Assembly (NCBI GenBank): GCA_948502395.1 | Contig: CAOPES010000006.1 | Span: 61,571-125,570 of the forward strand | DNA from: an uncultured Clostridia bacterium | GTDB taxonomy: Bacteria; Bacillota; Clostridia; TANB77; CAG-508 | Length of the DNA stretch: 64,000 bases | Direction of reading: 5' to 3' | Shown: positions 26,768 to 38,040 of the stretch, piece by piece | Position numbering within the stretch: position 1 is the stretch's first letter | How the letters are laid out: every line of letters begins with the position of its first letter | Program-made: the position numbers and the translations under genes | Notes under the pieces: generated by a model | What the model was told of the DNA's origin: nothing | Databases searched by the model: none | The model's input: the letters and a program-made list of their open reading frames with translations, nothing else

Positions 26768-28843
26768 ATGCATAAGTTAGGAAAAGCAATTTGTAAGCAC
26801 AAAAGATTAATTTTAATAATTGCGTTGTTGTTATTAATTCCGTCAGTTATGGGAATGAAGGCAACTAGAATTAATTATGATATTTTGGTGTATTTACCAG
26901 AGGATATCGAGACGATACGAGGCGAAAATATTCTGTCAGATGATTTTGATATGGGTGCATTTTCGGTTGTGTTGTTAGATGATATGAAGATAAAAGATAT
27001 TAAAAAGCTAGAAGAAGAGTTCAAGAAGATTGACAATGTGGAGAAAGTGGTAAGTATTGCAGATGTGGTGGGTACAGCTATCCCAGAAGAAATGATACCA
27101 GAAGATATAAAGTCAAAGGTATACAAAGACAATGAGACAATGATGTTAGTTACTTTTAAAGAACAAATTTCTTCTGATGAGACGATGAAGACTGTACAGA
27201 CTTTAAGGGAGATTACTGATGAGCGTTGCAAGATTAGTGGAATGACAGCTACTGTGTTAGATACAAGAGATTTGTCAGATTCAGAGATTGTTATATATGT
27301 TGTTATTGCCGTGATTTTATGTTTGATTATACTAGAGTTAGCGCTTGATTCTTATGTTGCGCCTGTACTATTATTGCTAAATATAGGTATTGCAATTTTA
27401 TATAATATGGGAAGCAATATATTTTTAGGTGAGATTTCTTACATAACAAAAGCTATAAGTGCTGTGTTGCAGTTAGGTGTTACAATGGACTTTGCTATTT
27501 TCTTATATCACAGTTATATGCAAGAGAAAGAGCATACAAGTAATAATGATGAGGCAATGGCAAGTGCAATTGGAAAGACATTGGTGTCTGTTGTAGGAAG
27601 TTCACTTACAACAATAGCAGGATTTTTAGCATTGTGTAGTATGAATTTAACTCTTGGAAAAGATATAGGAATTGTTATGGCAAAAGGTGTTTTACTAGGG
27701 GTGATTTCAGTTGTAACTGTTCTGCCAGCAATGATATTAGAGTTAAATGGCTTAATTGAAAAAACAAAACATAAAGAGATTTTCCCTAAATTTACAGGGG
27801 TTAAGAATTTTGTAATAAAACATTATAAGCTAATCGCGTTAGCATTTGTTATTATTTTGCCAATAGCGTTTTATGGATATCAAAATACAGAAAGTTACTA
27901 TAATTTAGATAAATCTTTACCAAAGACATTGGATAGTGTGGTTGCAAATGAAGAATTAAAAGATAAGTTTGATATGGTGTCAATGGAATTATTGTTGATA
28001 GATAAAGATATTCCAGATAGTCAAGTAAATAATATGTTAAATGAAATAGAAGACCTAGAAGGTATAGAGTGGACATTAAGTTTTTCAAAAGTAGCAGATT
28101 TAGGGATACCAAAAGAGGTTTTACCAAATGATTTGTTAGAAATTTTCCAAAATGACAAATATCAAATAGCAATTATAAATTCAAAATATGAAATGGCAAC
28201 AAATGAACTAAATGACCAAGTGACAAAAGTAAATGAAATTATAAAGAAATATGACCAAAATGCTATTCTTGCAGGTGAAGGTCCATTGATGAAAGATTTA
28301 GTTGAAATAAGTGACCACGATTTTAACAGTGTAAATACAGTATCAATTGCAATTATATTTGTAATTATGATAATTGTATTAAAATCAATATCACTACCAG
28401 TAATATTAATAACAGTAATAGAATTTGCAATATTTATCAATATGGGAATTCCATATTACACAAATACAATATTGCCATTTATAGCGTCAATTGTTATAGG
28501 AACAATTCAGCTAGGGGCAACAATTGATTATGCAATATTAATAACAAATAAATATATAACAAACAGAAAAAATGGAGAAAACAAGAAAGAAGCTGTAAGT
28601 CAAGCATTAGGAACATCAATTAGTTCTATTGTAATAAGCGGATTATGTTTCTTCGGAGCAACTTTTGGAGTGGGAGCATATTCAAAAATAGAAATGATAG
28701 GTTCTTTATGTACATTAATGTCAAGAGGTGCTATTGTTAGTATGGTTTGCGTTATAGCAGTATTACCAGCATTTTTGATGATTTTTGATAAATTAATTTG
28801 CAAAACAACTATGGGAATGAGAAAATTAGAAGAAGGGAAATGA
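26768..28843 (+). CDS. MMPL/RND-family membrane transporter
   Basis: The 691-residue protein has the MMPL layout: an N-terminal helix (15-31), an extracellular domain, six helices (about 175-325), a second extracellular domain, and six more helices (about 515-675). Both halves carry the RND-type motif region (QLGVTMDFAIFLYHSY and QLGATIDYAILITNKY), where the Asp is a proton-relay residue. It probably exports a lipid or surface molecule with proton motive force. Its stop overlaps the ATG of the next gene, which encodes a YhgE-like secreted protein; such pairs occur in Firmicutes export systems. Confidence 0.88.
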   Translation: MHKLGKAICKHKRLILIIALLLLIPSVMGMKATRINYDILVYLPEDIETIRGENILSDDFDMGAFSVVLLDDMKIKDIKKLEEEFKKIDNVEKVVSIADVVGTAIPEEMIPEDIKSKVYKDNETMMLVTFKEQISSDETMKTVQTLREITDERCKISGMTATVLDTRDLSDSEIVIYVVIAVILCLIILELALDSYVAPVLLLLNIGIAILYNMGSNIFLGEISYITKAISAVLQLGVTMDFAIFLYHSYMQEKEHTSNNDEAMASAIGKTLVSVVGSSLTTIAGFLALCSMNLTLGKDIGIVMAKGVLLGVISVVTVLPAMILELNGLIEKTKHKEIFPKFTGVKNFVIKHYKLIALAFVIILPIAFYGYQNTESYYNLDKSLPKTLDSVVANEELKDKFDMVSMELLLIDKDIPDSQVNNMLNEIEDLEGIEWTLSFSKVADLGIPKEVLPNDLLEIFQNDKYQIAIINSKYEMATNELNDQVTKVNEIIKKYDQNAILAGEGPLMKDLVEISDHDFNSVNTVSIAIIFVIMIIVLKSISLPVILITVIEFAIFINMGIPYYTNTILPFIASIVIGTIQLGATIDYAILITNKYITNRKNGENKKEAVSQALGTSISSIVISGLCFFGATFGVGAYSKIEMIGSLCTLMSRGAIVSMVCVIAVLPAFLMIFDKLICKTTMGMRKLEEGK

Positions 28844-30594
28844 TTAAAATGAAAAAGAAGATAATTTCAGGTGTATTATTATGTACAATGGTTTTTTATA
28901 CAATGCCAGTAATGGCATTTACAAAAGATGAAACAGTATATTCTAAAATAGACGCAAGTGGAAGTTCATATAGCACAATTGTAAGCAGTCATACACAAGA
29001 CGAAAATGGAAGTGATAAATATGACCAAGAAAAATCAGAAAAAGAATTACCAATTGAGTGTAATGTAAAATATGAATTAGACGGAAAAGAAATAGACGCA
29101 AATGAGTTAGTAGGAAAGTCTGGAAAAGTAAAAATAACAATAGAATATAAAAACAAAGACGCACACACAGTTAAAGTAAATGGTAAAGACGAGACTTTAT
29201 ATACTCCATTTGTAGTAATTTGTGGAACTATATTAGATAACGAACATCATAAAAACATAGAAATAACAAATGGAAAAGTAATAGATGACGGAAGCAAAAC
29301 AACGGTAATAGGAATGAGCTTACCAGGAATGCAAGAAAGTTTAGGAATTGAAAAAGACAAATTAGAAATTCCAAACAAAGTAGAAATCACAATGGATTCA
29401 ACAGAATTTGAATTAACTAATATAGTTACTTTTGCAACACCTAAAATAGTTGAAGAAAAAGACCTAGAAATATTTGACAAAGTAGATGAAATATATAGCC
29501 AAGTAGATACTCTACAAAGTTCAAGTAGACAATTAGAGGAAGGCGCAAATACATTAAAAACAGGAATAGATACTTATACAGAAAAATCAAAAGAATTTAA
29601 CAATGCTATGAGCCAAGTAGCAGAAGGAACAGGAACAATAAATTCAAATTACAATAAAATAGATAGTGGTATAAGTTCTTTAAATTCAGGAAGTGCTGAA
29701 CTAAAAAACGGAGCAGAACAACTAAATAACGGAATAGAAACATTATCAACAAATTTAGGAAGCTTACCACAAGGAATAAGTGCTTTATATCAAGGAAGTA
29801 AAGATTTAAGTAATGGAATGGAAGGGTTAGCAGCAGGAGTAAATACATTAAAAGGTGGACTAACACAAACTACAACCACAGCTATAACAGAATTAACAAA
29901 AAATAACGCAATATTACAAAAAACAATAGAAGCATTAGGAGAAGAACAACCTGAATTAGTAGCAACTTTAAAAGCTCAAAAAGCAGAAAATGAACAAGTA
30001 ATAAAAGCACTAACACCAACACAAGAAACAAATTCACAAATGCAAGCATTAGAAAATGGAATGCAAGCAGTAAAAACAGGAACAAAATCATTAGAAGAAA
30101 ACTTAGGAAAAGTAAACCAAGCAGCAGGAGCTCTACCAGAGGCAATAGCAAAAATTCAAAATGGGTCAAAAGCAGTAGCTAATGGTTCAAAAACTTTGAA
30201 TTCAGGTGCAGTAACATTAAATAATGGTTCAAAGGCTTTAAAAAATGGAATTCAAACATTAGATACAAGCACACAAAAATTACTAGACGCAAATAATCAA
30301 TTAACAGAAGGAACATCAACAATATCAAATGGTATGGATACTTTGGCAGAAGGGATTAAAAAATTCAACAGAGAAGGTATAGATAAAATTTGTAATTATA
30401 TTAATGGAGATTTAAAGGATATTACTAATAGAGTTCAAAAATTACAAGAATTATCAGAACAATATGAAGGATTTAATGATGATAGTAATGGAAATTCTAA
30501 ATTTATTATGATTATGGATAGTATCAAAAAAGATAAAGAAAATAAACAAGAAATAATTTTAGAAAATAAAAATAATGAAGATAAAAAAGATTAA
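28840..30594 (+). CDS. Secreted YhgE/Pip-like protein with heptad repeats
   Basis: The 584-residue protein has a signal peptide (MKKKIISGVLLCTMVFYTMPVMA) and a beta-rich domain to about residue 215. Repeated segments of the YhgE/X-alpha type then follow: LEEGANTLKTGI, LKNGAEQLNNGIETL, LSNGMEGLAAGVNTL, LNNGSKALKNGIQTL. These repeats form a long extracellular helical stalk. The ATG at 28840 overlaps the MMPL stop (ATGA), so the two are translationally coupled and probably form one export apparatus. The C-terminus is charged and has no obvious anchor. Confidence 0.78.
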   Translation: MIKMKKKIISGVLLCTMVFYTMPVMAFTKDETVYSKIDASGSSYSTIVSSHTQDENGSDKYDQEKSEKELPIECNVKYELDGKEIDANELVGKSGKVKITIEYKNKDAHTVKVNGKDETLYTPFVVICGTILDNEHHKNIEITNGKVIDDGSKTTVIGMSLPGMQESLGIEKDKLEIPNKVEITMDSTEFELTNIVTFATPKIVEEKDLEIFDKVDEIYSQVDTLQSSSRQLEEGANTLKTGIDTYTEKSKEFNNAMSQVAEGTGTINSNYNKIDSGISSLNSGSAELKNGAEQLNNGIETLSTNLGSLPQGISALYQGSKDLSNGMEGLAAGVNTLKGGLTQTTTTAITELTKNNAILQKTIEALGEEQPELVATLKAQKAENEQVIKALTPTQETNSQMQALENGMQAVKTGTKSLEENLGKVNQAAGALPEAIAKIQNGSKAVANGSKTLNSGAVTLNNGSKALKNGIQTLDTSTQKLLDANNQLTEGTSTISNGMDTLAEGIKKFNREGIDKICNYINGDLKDITNRVQKLQELSEQYEGFNDDSNGNSKFIMIMDSIKKDKENKQEIILENKNNEDKKD

Positions 30595-30641
30595 AATGTA
30601 GATTTTTTAGAAAATTTGCGTTATTATATAATTATAGTTTG

Positions 30642-30683
30642 ATAACTTAGTAGAAACATTAAGAGTGGTTACTACTAAGTTAT
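30642..30683. promoter_or_regulatory. Perfect inverted repeat upstream of the response regulator
   Basis: ATAACTTAGTAG (30642-30653) and CTACTAAGTTAT (30672-30683) are perfect arms 18 bp apart. No T run follows, and a TATAAT lies just upstream at 30627-30632. It may be a regulator operator or a leader hairpin, or a weak terminator of the gene before. Confidence 0.55.
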
Positions 30684-30710
30684 TAAATTTAATAAATAGA
30701 GGTGTAATAA

Positions 30711-31391
30711 ATGTTCAATATATTAGTAGTAGAAGATGACAAAAATTTGCGAAAACTAATAACAACATGTTTAAGAAGAGAGAAATATAAAACATATGAA
30801 GCAACAAATGGAGTAGAGGCATTAGAAGTATTAGATACAAATTATATAGATTTAATAGTAACAGACATAATGATGCCAAAAATGGATGGATATGAGTTAG
30901 TAAGAGAACTGAGAAATGCAAATTTCAATACACCAATTTTGCTGATAACAGCTAAAAGCACAATAAATGACAAAAAGGAAGGATTTTATTTAGGTGCTGA
31001 TGATTATATGGTAAAACCAATTGATATAGAAGAATTATCTTTAAGAGTAAAAGCATTACTAAAAAGAGCAAAACTTACAGCAGAGCAAAAAATTAAAATA
31101 GGAAAATTGGTAATAAATTATAATCAACTATCAGTTGTAAGAGAAGACAAAATTTATACTTTGGCACAAAAGGAGTTTTATTTGTTATATAAATTGCTAA
31201 GTAATCCAGACAAAATCTTTACAAGACAAGAATTAATGGAAGAAATTTGGGGCTTGGAAAACGAATCAGATTATAGAACAGTAGACGTCCATATCAAAAG
31301 GATTAGGGAAAAGCTGGCAGATGTAAATGAATTTGAAATTGTAACAGTAAGAGGAATAGGATATAAATCAATAATAAATGGAGAAAAATAA
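30711..31391 (+). CDS. OmpR/PhoB-family response regulator
   Basis: The 226-residue protein has a receiver domain with acidic pocket VEDD, phospho-acceptor Asp in LIVTDIMMPKMDGYE, Thr/Lys switch residues (LLITAKS, MVKPID), and a winged-helix DNA-binding domain with EIWGLENESDYRTVDVHIKRIREKL and a final VRGIGYKS. It acts with the histidine kinase 2 bp downstream. Targets are unknown; the ABC exporter and MMPL genes around it are candidates. Confidence 0.95.
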   Translation: MFNILVVEDDKNLRKLITTCLRREKYKTYEATNGVEALEVLDTNYIDLIVTDIMMPKMDGYELVRELRNANFNTPILLITAKSTINDKKEGFYLGADDYMVKPIDIEELSLRVKALLKRAKLTAEQKIKIGKLVINYNQLSVVREDKIYTLAQKEFYLLYKLLSNPDKIFTRQELMEEIWGLENESDYRTVDVHIKRIREKLADVNEFEIVTVRGIGYKSIINGEK

Positions 31392-31393
31392 AA

Positions 31394-32510
31394 ATGTTTG
31401 AAAAAATTTTAGGAAAAAGAAAATCAATACAAAGGTCACTAACAAGAAGTTTTATAATATCAATCTCAATGGTAATAATAATTACACTTATAGGATTTTA
31501 CATATTTGTTGTCCCATCAATGAACACAAAATTGATAGAATTTAACATAAGTGGAAAAGAAGACATTGGAGAAATTTTATTTATTGCAACAAGTTTCTTG
31601 GCATTGGCGATAATAAATATAGTGTTAATTAGTGCAATATTAATAAGAATAAATACCAAGAAAATGTTACAACCAATCAAACAACTAAATGATGCAACAA
31701 AAAAAGTTGCTTCACGGAGACTATGACATAGAATTAGAAACTAGAAGAGAAGACGAAATAGGAGAAGTTACGCAAAACTTTAATAAAATGATAAAAGAAT
31801 TGCAAAGCACAGAAAATCTACAAACAGAATTTATAAATAATGTATCACACGAAATAAAAACTCCAATAACTTCAATAGAAGGGTTCGCAAAATTACTAAA
31901 AGAAAAAGACTTATCAGATGAAGAAAGAGAAGACTATTCAAATATTATTATAGAAGAATCAGAAAGACTTACAAATTTAGCAGGCAAAATGTTAAAACTA
32001 TCAAAATTACATAATCAAGACAGAATTACTAATAAACAAGAAATTTTAGTAGCTGAACAAATCAGAAGAGCAGTTTCTCTGTTAGAACCAAAATGGGGAG
32101 AAAAGGACATAAAAATAAATGTTAACCTAGAAGAATGTTGCTTTTTAGGTGATGAAGAGTTATTATTTCAAGTATGGGTCAACTTATTAGATAATGCAAT
32201 CAAGTTTTCAAACCAGAATGGAAAAATAGATGTAAAAGTTGCTAGTAAAAACGGATATATTAATGTTGCAGTTAAAGACTATGGCGCAGGAATGCAAGAA
32301 GCGGAACTTGATAAAATTTTTGAGAGATTTTATCAAATAGATAGGTCACACTCAGAAGAAGGCTGCGGATTAGGATTAGCAATTGTAAAGAGAATTATAG
32401 AGCTTTCAGAAGGAAAAATTGATGTAGAAAGTGAAGAAGGAAAAGGAACAACTGTAACAGTTAAGTTGCCACAAGTTAAAGAAAAAAATAATAAAATAAT
32501 AATAAGCTAA
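31394..32510 (+). CDS. Sensor histidine kinase (one CGG +1 site)
   Basis: After repair this is a 371-residue two-helix kinase: helices at about 19-39 and 58-82, a HAMP domain (PIKQLNDATKKVAS, then GDYDIELETRREDEIGE), a dimerisation helix with phospho-acceptor His in NNVSHEIKTPITS, and the ATPase boxes NLLDNAIKFS, DYGAGM and GCGLGLAIVKRI. C31715 interrupts the HAMP domain exactly before the conserved Gly; in frame zero the kinase would end 3 codons later without its catalytic part. The ATG lies 2 bp after the response-regulator stop. Confidence 0.92.
31715..31718 (+). other. CGG +1 site 6 (CGGA, histidine kinase)
   Basis: GCT TCA CGG AGA CTA TGA in frame becomes TCA GGA GAC TAT GAC ATA after skipping C31715, restoring the HAMP motif G-D-Y/L-D. 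Confidence 0.93.
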
Positions 32511-32598
32511 GGAGTGTCCCCTTTGGCAAAAAATTGCCAACAGGGACGGAGATAAATGGCAATAAATTGCCAAAAAGGACCGTCCCCAATGGCAATAT
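32511..32598. repeat. GGGGACGGACC element (copy B3, compound)
   Basis: TGTCCCCTTTGGCAAAAAAT, a middle block GGGACGGAGATAAATGGCAA, and GCCAAAAAGGACCGTCCCC. It lies between the kinase and the ABC ATPase gene. Confidence 0.85.
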
Positions 32599-32617
32599 TG
32601 GAAAGGAAGATAGTTTT

Positions 32618-33319
32618 ATGTCATATATTGAGTTTAAGAATATTGTAAAAGAATATAAAATGGGAGAAGTTACGATTAAGGCTTTGGAAGATACGAATTT
32701 TGAAATTAATAAAGGCGAACTTGTTGTTATTGTTGGACCATCAGGGGCTGGAAAGACTACTGCTCTTAACATTTTGGGTGGTATGGATATACCTACTTCT
32801 GGACAGGTTTTTGTTGATGGGAAAGAGATTTCGAAATTGAATAACAAGAAGTTAATTGAATATAGAAGAAATGATATTGGTTTTGTGTTTCAGTTTTATA
32901 ATTTGGTGCAAAATTTGACTGCTAAGGAGAATGTAGAGCTTGCAACACAGTTATGTGATGACGCGCTAGATGTTGATGAGATTTTGGATAAAGTGGAGTT
33001 AGGTAATAGGAAAGATAATTTCCCTTCTCAATTATCTGGCGGAGAGCAACAAAGGGTTGCAATTGCAAGGGCGATTGCTAAAAATCCTAAGTTGTTGTTA
33101 TGTGATGAACCAACAGGTGCGTTAGATTACAAGACAGGAAAGAGTATTTTGAAGTTGTTGCAAGATATGGCAAGAAAAGAGAAAATGACAATTATTATAA
33201 TTACACATAATGGCGCAATTGCTCCAATGGCTGATAAAGTAATTCATTTTAAAAATGGTAAAGCAGAAAAAGTAGAAATAAATTCAAATCCAGTATCAAT
33301 CAGTGATATTGAGTGGTAA
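32618..33319 (+). CDS. MacB/LolD-type ABC transporter ATPase
   Basis: The 233-residue ATPase has Walker A GPSGAGKTT, Q-loop VFQFYNL, signature LSGGEQQRVAIARAI, Walker B LLLCDEPTGALD and switch His ITHNG. This class powers FtsX/MacB permeases. The ATG at 32618 follows GGAAGG; earlier in-frame ATGs lie in the repeat. The permease follows after 12 bp. It has no CGG codon. Confidence 0.93.
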   Translation: MSYIEFKNIVKEYKMGEVTIKALEDTNFEINKGELVVIVGPSGAGKTTALNILGGMDIPTSGQVFVDGKEISKLNNKKLIEYRRNDIGFVFQFYNLVQNLTAKENVELATQLCDDALDVDEILDKVELGNRKDNFPSQLSGGEQQRVAIARAIAKNPKLLLCDEPTGALDYKTGKSILKLLQDMARKEKMTIIIITHNGAIAPMADKVIHFKNGKAEKVEINSNPVSISDIEW

Positions 33320-33331
33320 GAAAGGGAAAAG

Positions 33332-36300
33332 ATGAAAAAGTCATTAATAAAGAATTATTTTAAATCAATTTATGTAACAAGAAGAAGGTTTATTTCCATA
33401 TTAATTATGGCTTTTTTGGGTGTGGGATTTTTTGCTGGTTTAACAGCAAGTAGCCCAGATATGCAAGACACTTTGGAGCATTATTTAGATGAAAATAATA
33501 TGCACGATATAAGTGTAATTTCTACAATGGGATTAAATAACGAAGACATAGAGGCATTGAAAGAAATTGACGGAATAAAAGAAGTGTATGGAATTAAAAC
33601 AAAAGATACAGAGGCAAAGCTAGGCGAAGTGGAAAAGGCTATAAAAGTAATTGAATATAGTGAAAATATTAATTTGCCAACACTTATAGAAGGCCGTATG
33701 CCAGAGAATGAAAGTGAATGTTTAATTGATGAAGGATATAACAGATATACAGGTGAAAAGAGCTGTATAGGCGAAAAATTGATATTAGAAAATAGCGATG
33801 TAGATGAAGATAAAAACCCTATTTTTACAACCAAAGAATTTGAAATAGTAGGTGTTGCCGCTTCTCCACTATATATAGGAAAAGAAAGAGGAACAACATC
33901 AGTGGGAAATGGTTCAATAGATTTTTACATATACACAAAAGATAGTGTAATAAATATGGCCTATTTTACAGAAGCAGGGATTATAGTTGAAGGGGCAAAA
34001 GAACTAGAAACTAATGGAGATGCATATTTAAGGCTGATAAATAACGCCGCAGACAAGATAAAAGGAATACAAGAAGAAAGAGAACAAGCAAGATACAATT
34101 CTATAATAGATAAAGCAAACCAAAAATTAGCAGATGCACAAAAAGAATTTGATGATAAAAAAGCAGAGGCGGAAAATAAGATATCAGATGCAGAGAACAA
34201 GTTAAATGCTGCTAAGGCAGAAATTGAAACATCAGAAGTAAAAATAGAAGACGCGAAAAAAGAAATAGAAAAAAATACTAAAAAAGCTAATACTGAATTT
34301 GCGAATGCTGAAAAACAAATAAAAAATGCGGAAGAACAAATTACAATAAAAGAAAAAGAATTGCAAGAAGGAAAGAAAGCACTAGAAGAAAACAGAGCTC
34401 AGGCAAATGCAGGGATACAGCAATTAGAAAATGCAATAAACAAAACAAATGAAACAATTCAAAATTTGCAGGAACAAAAGAAACAATTAGAAATTGCTGG
34501 AATGGACACAACACAAATAAATGCAGGAATTTTACAAGCACAAAATGCTAAAAAAGAATTAGAACAACAAAAAAATCAAATACAAACTCAATTAACAGAG
34601 GCAGAAAATAAAATAAAGTCTCGGAGAGCAAGAATTAAACAAGGGAAAACAAGAGTTAAATAAGCAAAAAACAACACTTGTAAATACTAAGAGAACAACA
34701 TATAGCAAAATCGAAAGTGGAAAAAAAGAAATACAAACAAATAGCCAAAAACTGCAAGATGCTAAAACAGAGATTGAAAAAAATGAGCAAGAACTAGAAA
34801 AACAAAAAGCAGATGTAAAATCACAATTAGCAGAAGCACAAGAAGAGCTAAATAAGGCAAAGGAAGATATCAAAAAAATAGAAAAAGGAAAATGGTACAT
34901 ACAAGATAGATTAGATAACACAGGCTACACTAGTATATTTGACGCAATAAAAACAATGTCTAATATTTCAAAGCTTTTTCCTGTAATATTTTATTTAGTT
35001 GCAGTATTAATAAGTTTAACATCAATGACAAGAATGGTTGAAGAAGAAAGAGTAGAAATTGGAACATTAAAAGCGCTTGGTTATACAAATACTCAAATTA
35101 TATTAAAATACGTTTTATATGCATTACTTGCGTCTGTAATAGGTGGAATACTTGGAATGTCAGTAGGATTTTACTTATTGCCATATATTGTATGGAGTTT
35201 ATATTCTATGTTATATACAATTCCGAAGTTTTATTACACGTACAGATTAGGGATAGGCTTACTAGGAATTATAATTGCATTCATATGTATAGGTGGAACA
35301 ACAATTTTTGTTGCAAACCAAGAATTAAAGCAAATGCCATCAGTATTAATGAGACCTAAATCACCTAAAAACGGCAAAAAGATTTTTATAGAAAAAATAA
35401 AATTTATATGGAAAAGACTAAACTTTTCGCAAAAAGTAACAGTAAGAAACATATTCAGATATAAGAAAAGAGCATTAATGACAATAATAGGAATAGCTGG
35501 ATGTACAGGGCTTATGCTAACAGGTTTTGGAATAAGAGATTCTGTTGTTGACATTCCAAAAGCACAATTCGGAGATATATTTAAATATGAAATCGGTGTA
35601 GCACTACTAAATACTGATGGCCTAGAAGATATAGAAAAATATTTAAATGAGAATGGAAAAATAGAAGACTACACAAAAATATGTGCAACATCAGGAACAA
35701 TAACTAATGGAAATGGAAAATATGACGCAAATGTATTTGTGCCAGAAGAAGCAAATCAGATAGAGAAAATATGTGAATTGTTAGACTATATTCAAAACGA
35801 AAAAATATCATTGTCAAATGAAGGAATTATCATTACAGACAAAATGGCTGAACAACTAGAAATAAACAAAGGAGACGAGGTAACCTTTATTGACGGAGAC
35901 AATGTAAATTATACATTTAAAGTAGACGGAATAGTAAAAAATCATGTTGGACATTATGTTTATATGACAAAAGATTTATATGAACAAAATATTGCATCGT
36001 ATAAAACTAATATGATTATGGTAAATACGAATGAAATCACAAAAGAAGAACAAAATGAAATTTCAGCAAAACTCTTAGAAATAAAAGGAGTTGCAGCAGT
36101 ATCTATAATTTCAGATTTGATGTCAACAGTAAGTGATATGCTAAACACTATGAATTATGTAGTGGTAGTATTAATTATAGCATCAGCATTACTTGCTTTT
36201 GTAGTATTGTACAATTTGGCTAATATCAACATAGGCGAGAGACAAAGAGAAATTGCTACACTAAAAGTTTTAGGCTTCTATGACAGGGAAGTTGATAATT

Positions 36301-36551
36301 ACATCAATAAAGAAAATTTAATTTTTACGATTGTTGGTATAATTTTAGGATTAATATTTGGAACTTTATTGACAGGTGCAATTATTGTTAGCATAGAAAT
36401 TGACAATCTGAAATTTATGCAGAAGATATTACCTTCTAGCTATATCTTTTCAGCTGTTATAACATTGACTTTCTCAATTGCTGTTAATTATATTATTCAT
36501 TTCATATTGAAGAAAATTGATATGATTGCAAGTTTAAAAAGTGTGGAATAG
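33332..36551 (+). CDS. FtsX-family ABC permease with long coiled coil (one CGG +1 site)
   Basis: The repaired protein is 1072 residues. Helix 1 lies near 20-38, an extracellular MacB-like domain follows, then a coiled coil of about 250 residues (roughly 250-510) rich in Lys, Glu, Ala and Gln. Next are FtsX helices (about 545-665), a second periplasmic-type domain and the last FtsX block (about 945-1060). C34622 lies in the coiled coil: KIKS then GEQELNKGKQELNKQK. In frame zero the protein stops 13 codons later with only one helix, so it could not transport. With the ATPase upstream it likely extrudes a peptide or lipid, or works as a mechanotransducer. Confidence 0.88.
34622..34625 (+). other. 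CGG +1 site 7 (CGGA, FtsX permease)
   Basis: AAG TCT CGG AGA GCA becomes TCT GGA GAG CAA GAA TTA after skipping C34622. The heptad-like repeat KGKQELNKQ continues in the new frame, while the old frame ends at TAA 34662. Confidence 0.92.
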
Positions 36552-36556
36552 AAAAA

Positions 36557-36592
36557 CATCTGCCAAGAGGTACAGACCTTTTTGGCAGATTT
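36557..36592. terminator. Terminator of the ABC permease, derived from the GGACC repeat family
   Basis: ATCTGCCAAGAGGT pairs with ACCTTTTTGGCAGAT, followed by T residues. The stem is a short form of the B-type palindromic element. Confidence 0.75.
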
Positions 36593-36666
36593 TTAAAATT
36601 ATGAACTATTTATGAATACAGCATAATAAATCAGAATATATTTTAATATCAATTGGAGGGATTTTT

Positions 36667-37927
36667 ATGCGATTTTTAAAATTAGTTACTTGCATATTAC
36701 TTATATCAATTTTTAGTTTATGTTTTGCGACACATTGTTTTGCCGAAGCGACAGCTTATGTATGGTCACCATTAAATGAAACAAAAGAAACAAGCTCACA
36801 AATTTCAGCAGAAACAAATTCAACGGAAGCAACAACTGGCACATCAACAAATACTTTGTCATTAGAATCAGGAGCTGCAATATTAATTGAACAAACAACA
36901 GGTCAAGTTTTATATGAACACAACATACATGAGCAATTACGTCCTGCTTCTGTTACAAAGGTTATGAGTATTTTACTTATTATGGAAGCATTAGACAGCG
37001 GGAAAATAAACTTAACAGATAAAGTACCTTGTAGCGAAAATGCCGCAGCTATGGGAGGCTCTCAAATTTGGCTAGACCCAAGAGAAACTTTATCAGTTGA
37101 TGAAATGTTAAAAGCAATATGTGTAAATTCTGCGAACGACTGTGTAGTAGCGATGAGCGAGTTTATAGCTGGTTCAGAAGAAGCTTTTGTTCAAATGATG
37201 AATGACAAAGCAAAAGAACTTGGAATGAATGACACAACATTCAAAAATTGCCACGGCTTAGACGAAGATGGTCATGTAACATCTGCCTATGATATTTCTG
37301 TAATGTCCAGAGAATTGTTGAACAATCATCCTAGTATCACAAAATATACTACAATTTGGACTGATTCTTTACGTGATGGCAAGTCTCAATTATCAAATAC
37401 AAATAAATTGATAAGAACTTACAAGGGTGCAACAGGATTAAAAACAGGTTCTACATCACTTGCATTATACAATTTATCTGCAAGTGCGACCAGAGATGAA
37501 TTATCTTTAATAGCTGTTATAATGAAAGCACCTTCTACAAAAGTGCGTTTTGCAGAAGCTCAACGACTTTTAGATTTTGGGTTTAACACCTTTTCTTTTA
37601 AACAATTTGGGAAAAAAGATGATACCGTAAAAAATATTTCAATCGATAAAGGTGTAACATCTAATGTTGAGGCTATTTTAAAAGATAATTGTGGTACTTT
37701 AATTGAAAAAGGTAAAGATAAAAATATTGAACAAACTTTAAATTTGCCTGAAAATATTCCAGCACCTGTAACTACTGGTCAAAAACTTCGGAGAAATTTC
37801 TTTTAGTTTAGATGGCAAAGTTATTTCTTCTACTGATATTATTGCTAAAACTAGTGTTGAAAAAATTAGCCTATTTACTACGGCTAAACGTGTTATTTAT
37901 TCCTGGGTTGATTTGCTAAGAAGTTAA
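36667..37927 (+). CDS. dacF: D-alanyl-D-alanine carboxypeptidase, DacF type (one CGG +1 site)
   Basis: The 419-residue serine peptidase has a signal peptide ending near THCFA, the active-site tetrad SVTK (near residue 97), SAN (near 158) and KTGST (near 257), and a PBP5-like C-terminal domain. It trims pentapeptides of cell wall or spore cortex. C37789 breaks the frame in the C-terminal domain: GQKL, then GEISFSLDGK; skipping it adds 45 residues ending in an amphipathic tail (IYSWVDLLRS) expected for membrane attachment. In frame zero the protein ends after NFF. DacF versus another PBP5 homologue is an inference from the spore-former context. Confidence 0.88.
37789..37792 (+). other. CGG +1 site 8 (CGGA, dacF)
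   Basis: AAA CTT CGG AGA AAT becomes CTT GGA GAA ATT TCT after skipping C37789, giving the G-E-I/V pattern common in PBP5 C-terminal domains. Confidence 0.9.
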
Positions 37928-38040
37928 AAATATAGTGCGTACAAATTTGTATATCAAACTTGGCGCACAAACAATTGAATGGGCTTTGAAGAAAAATACA
38001 ATTTTAAGTATATATAATCAAATTAAGCCACTATTATTCT

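Noticed and set aside
37928..38040. A further gene or RNA after dacF
   Set aside because: Only a short AT-rich stretch before the bidirectional terminator; no ribosome site or conserved structure was seen.
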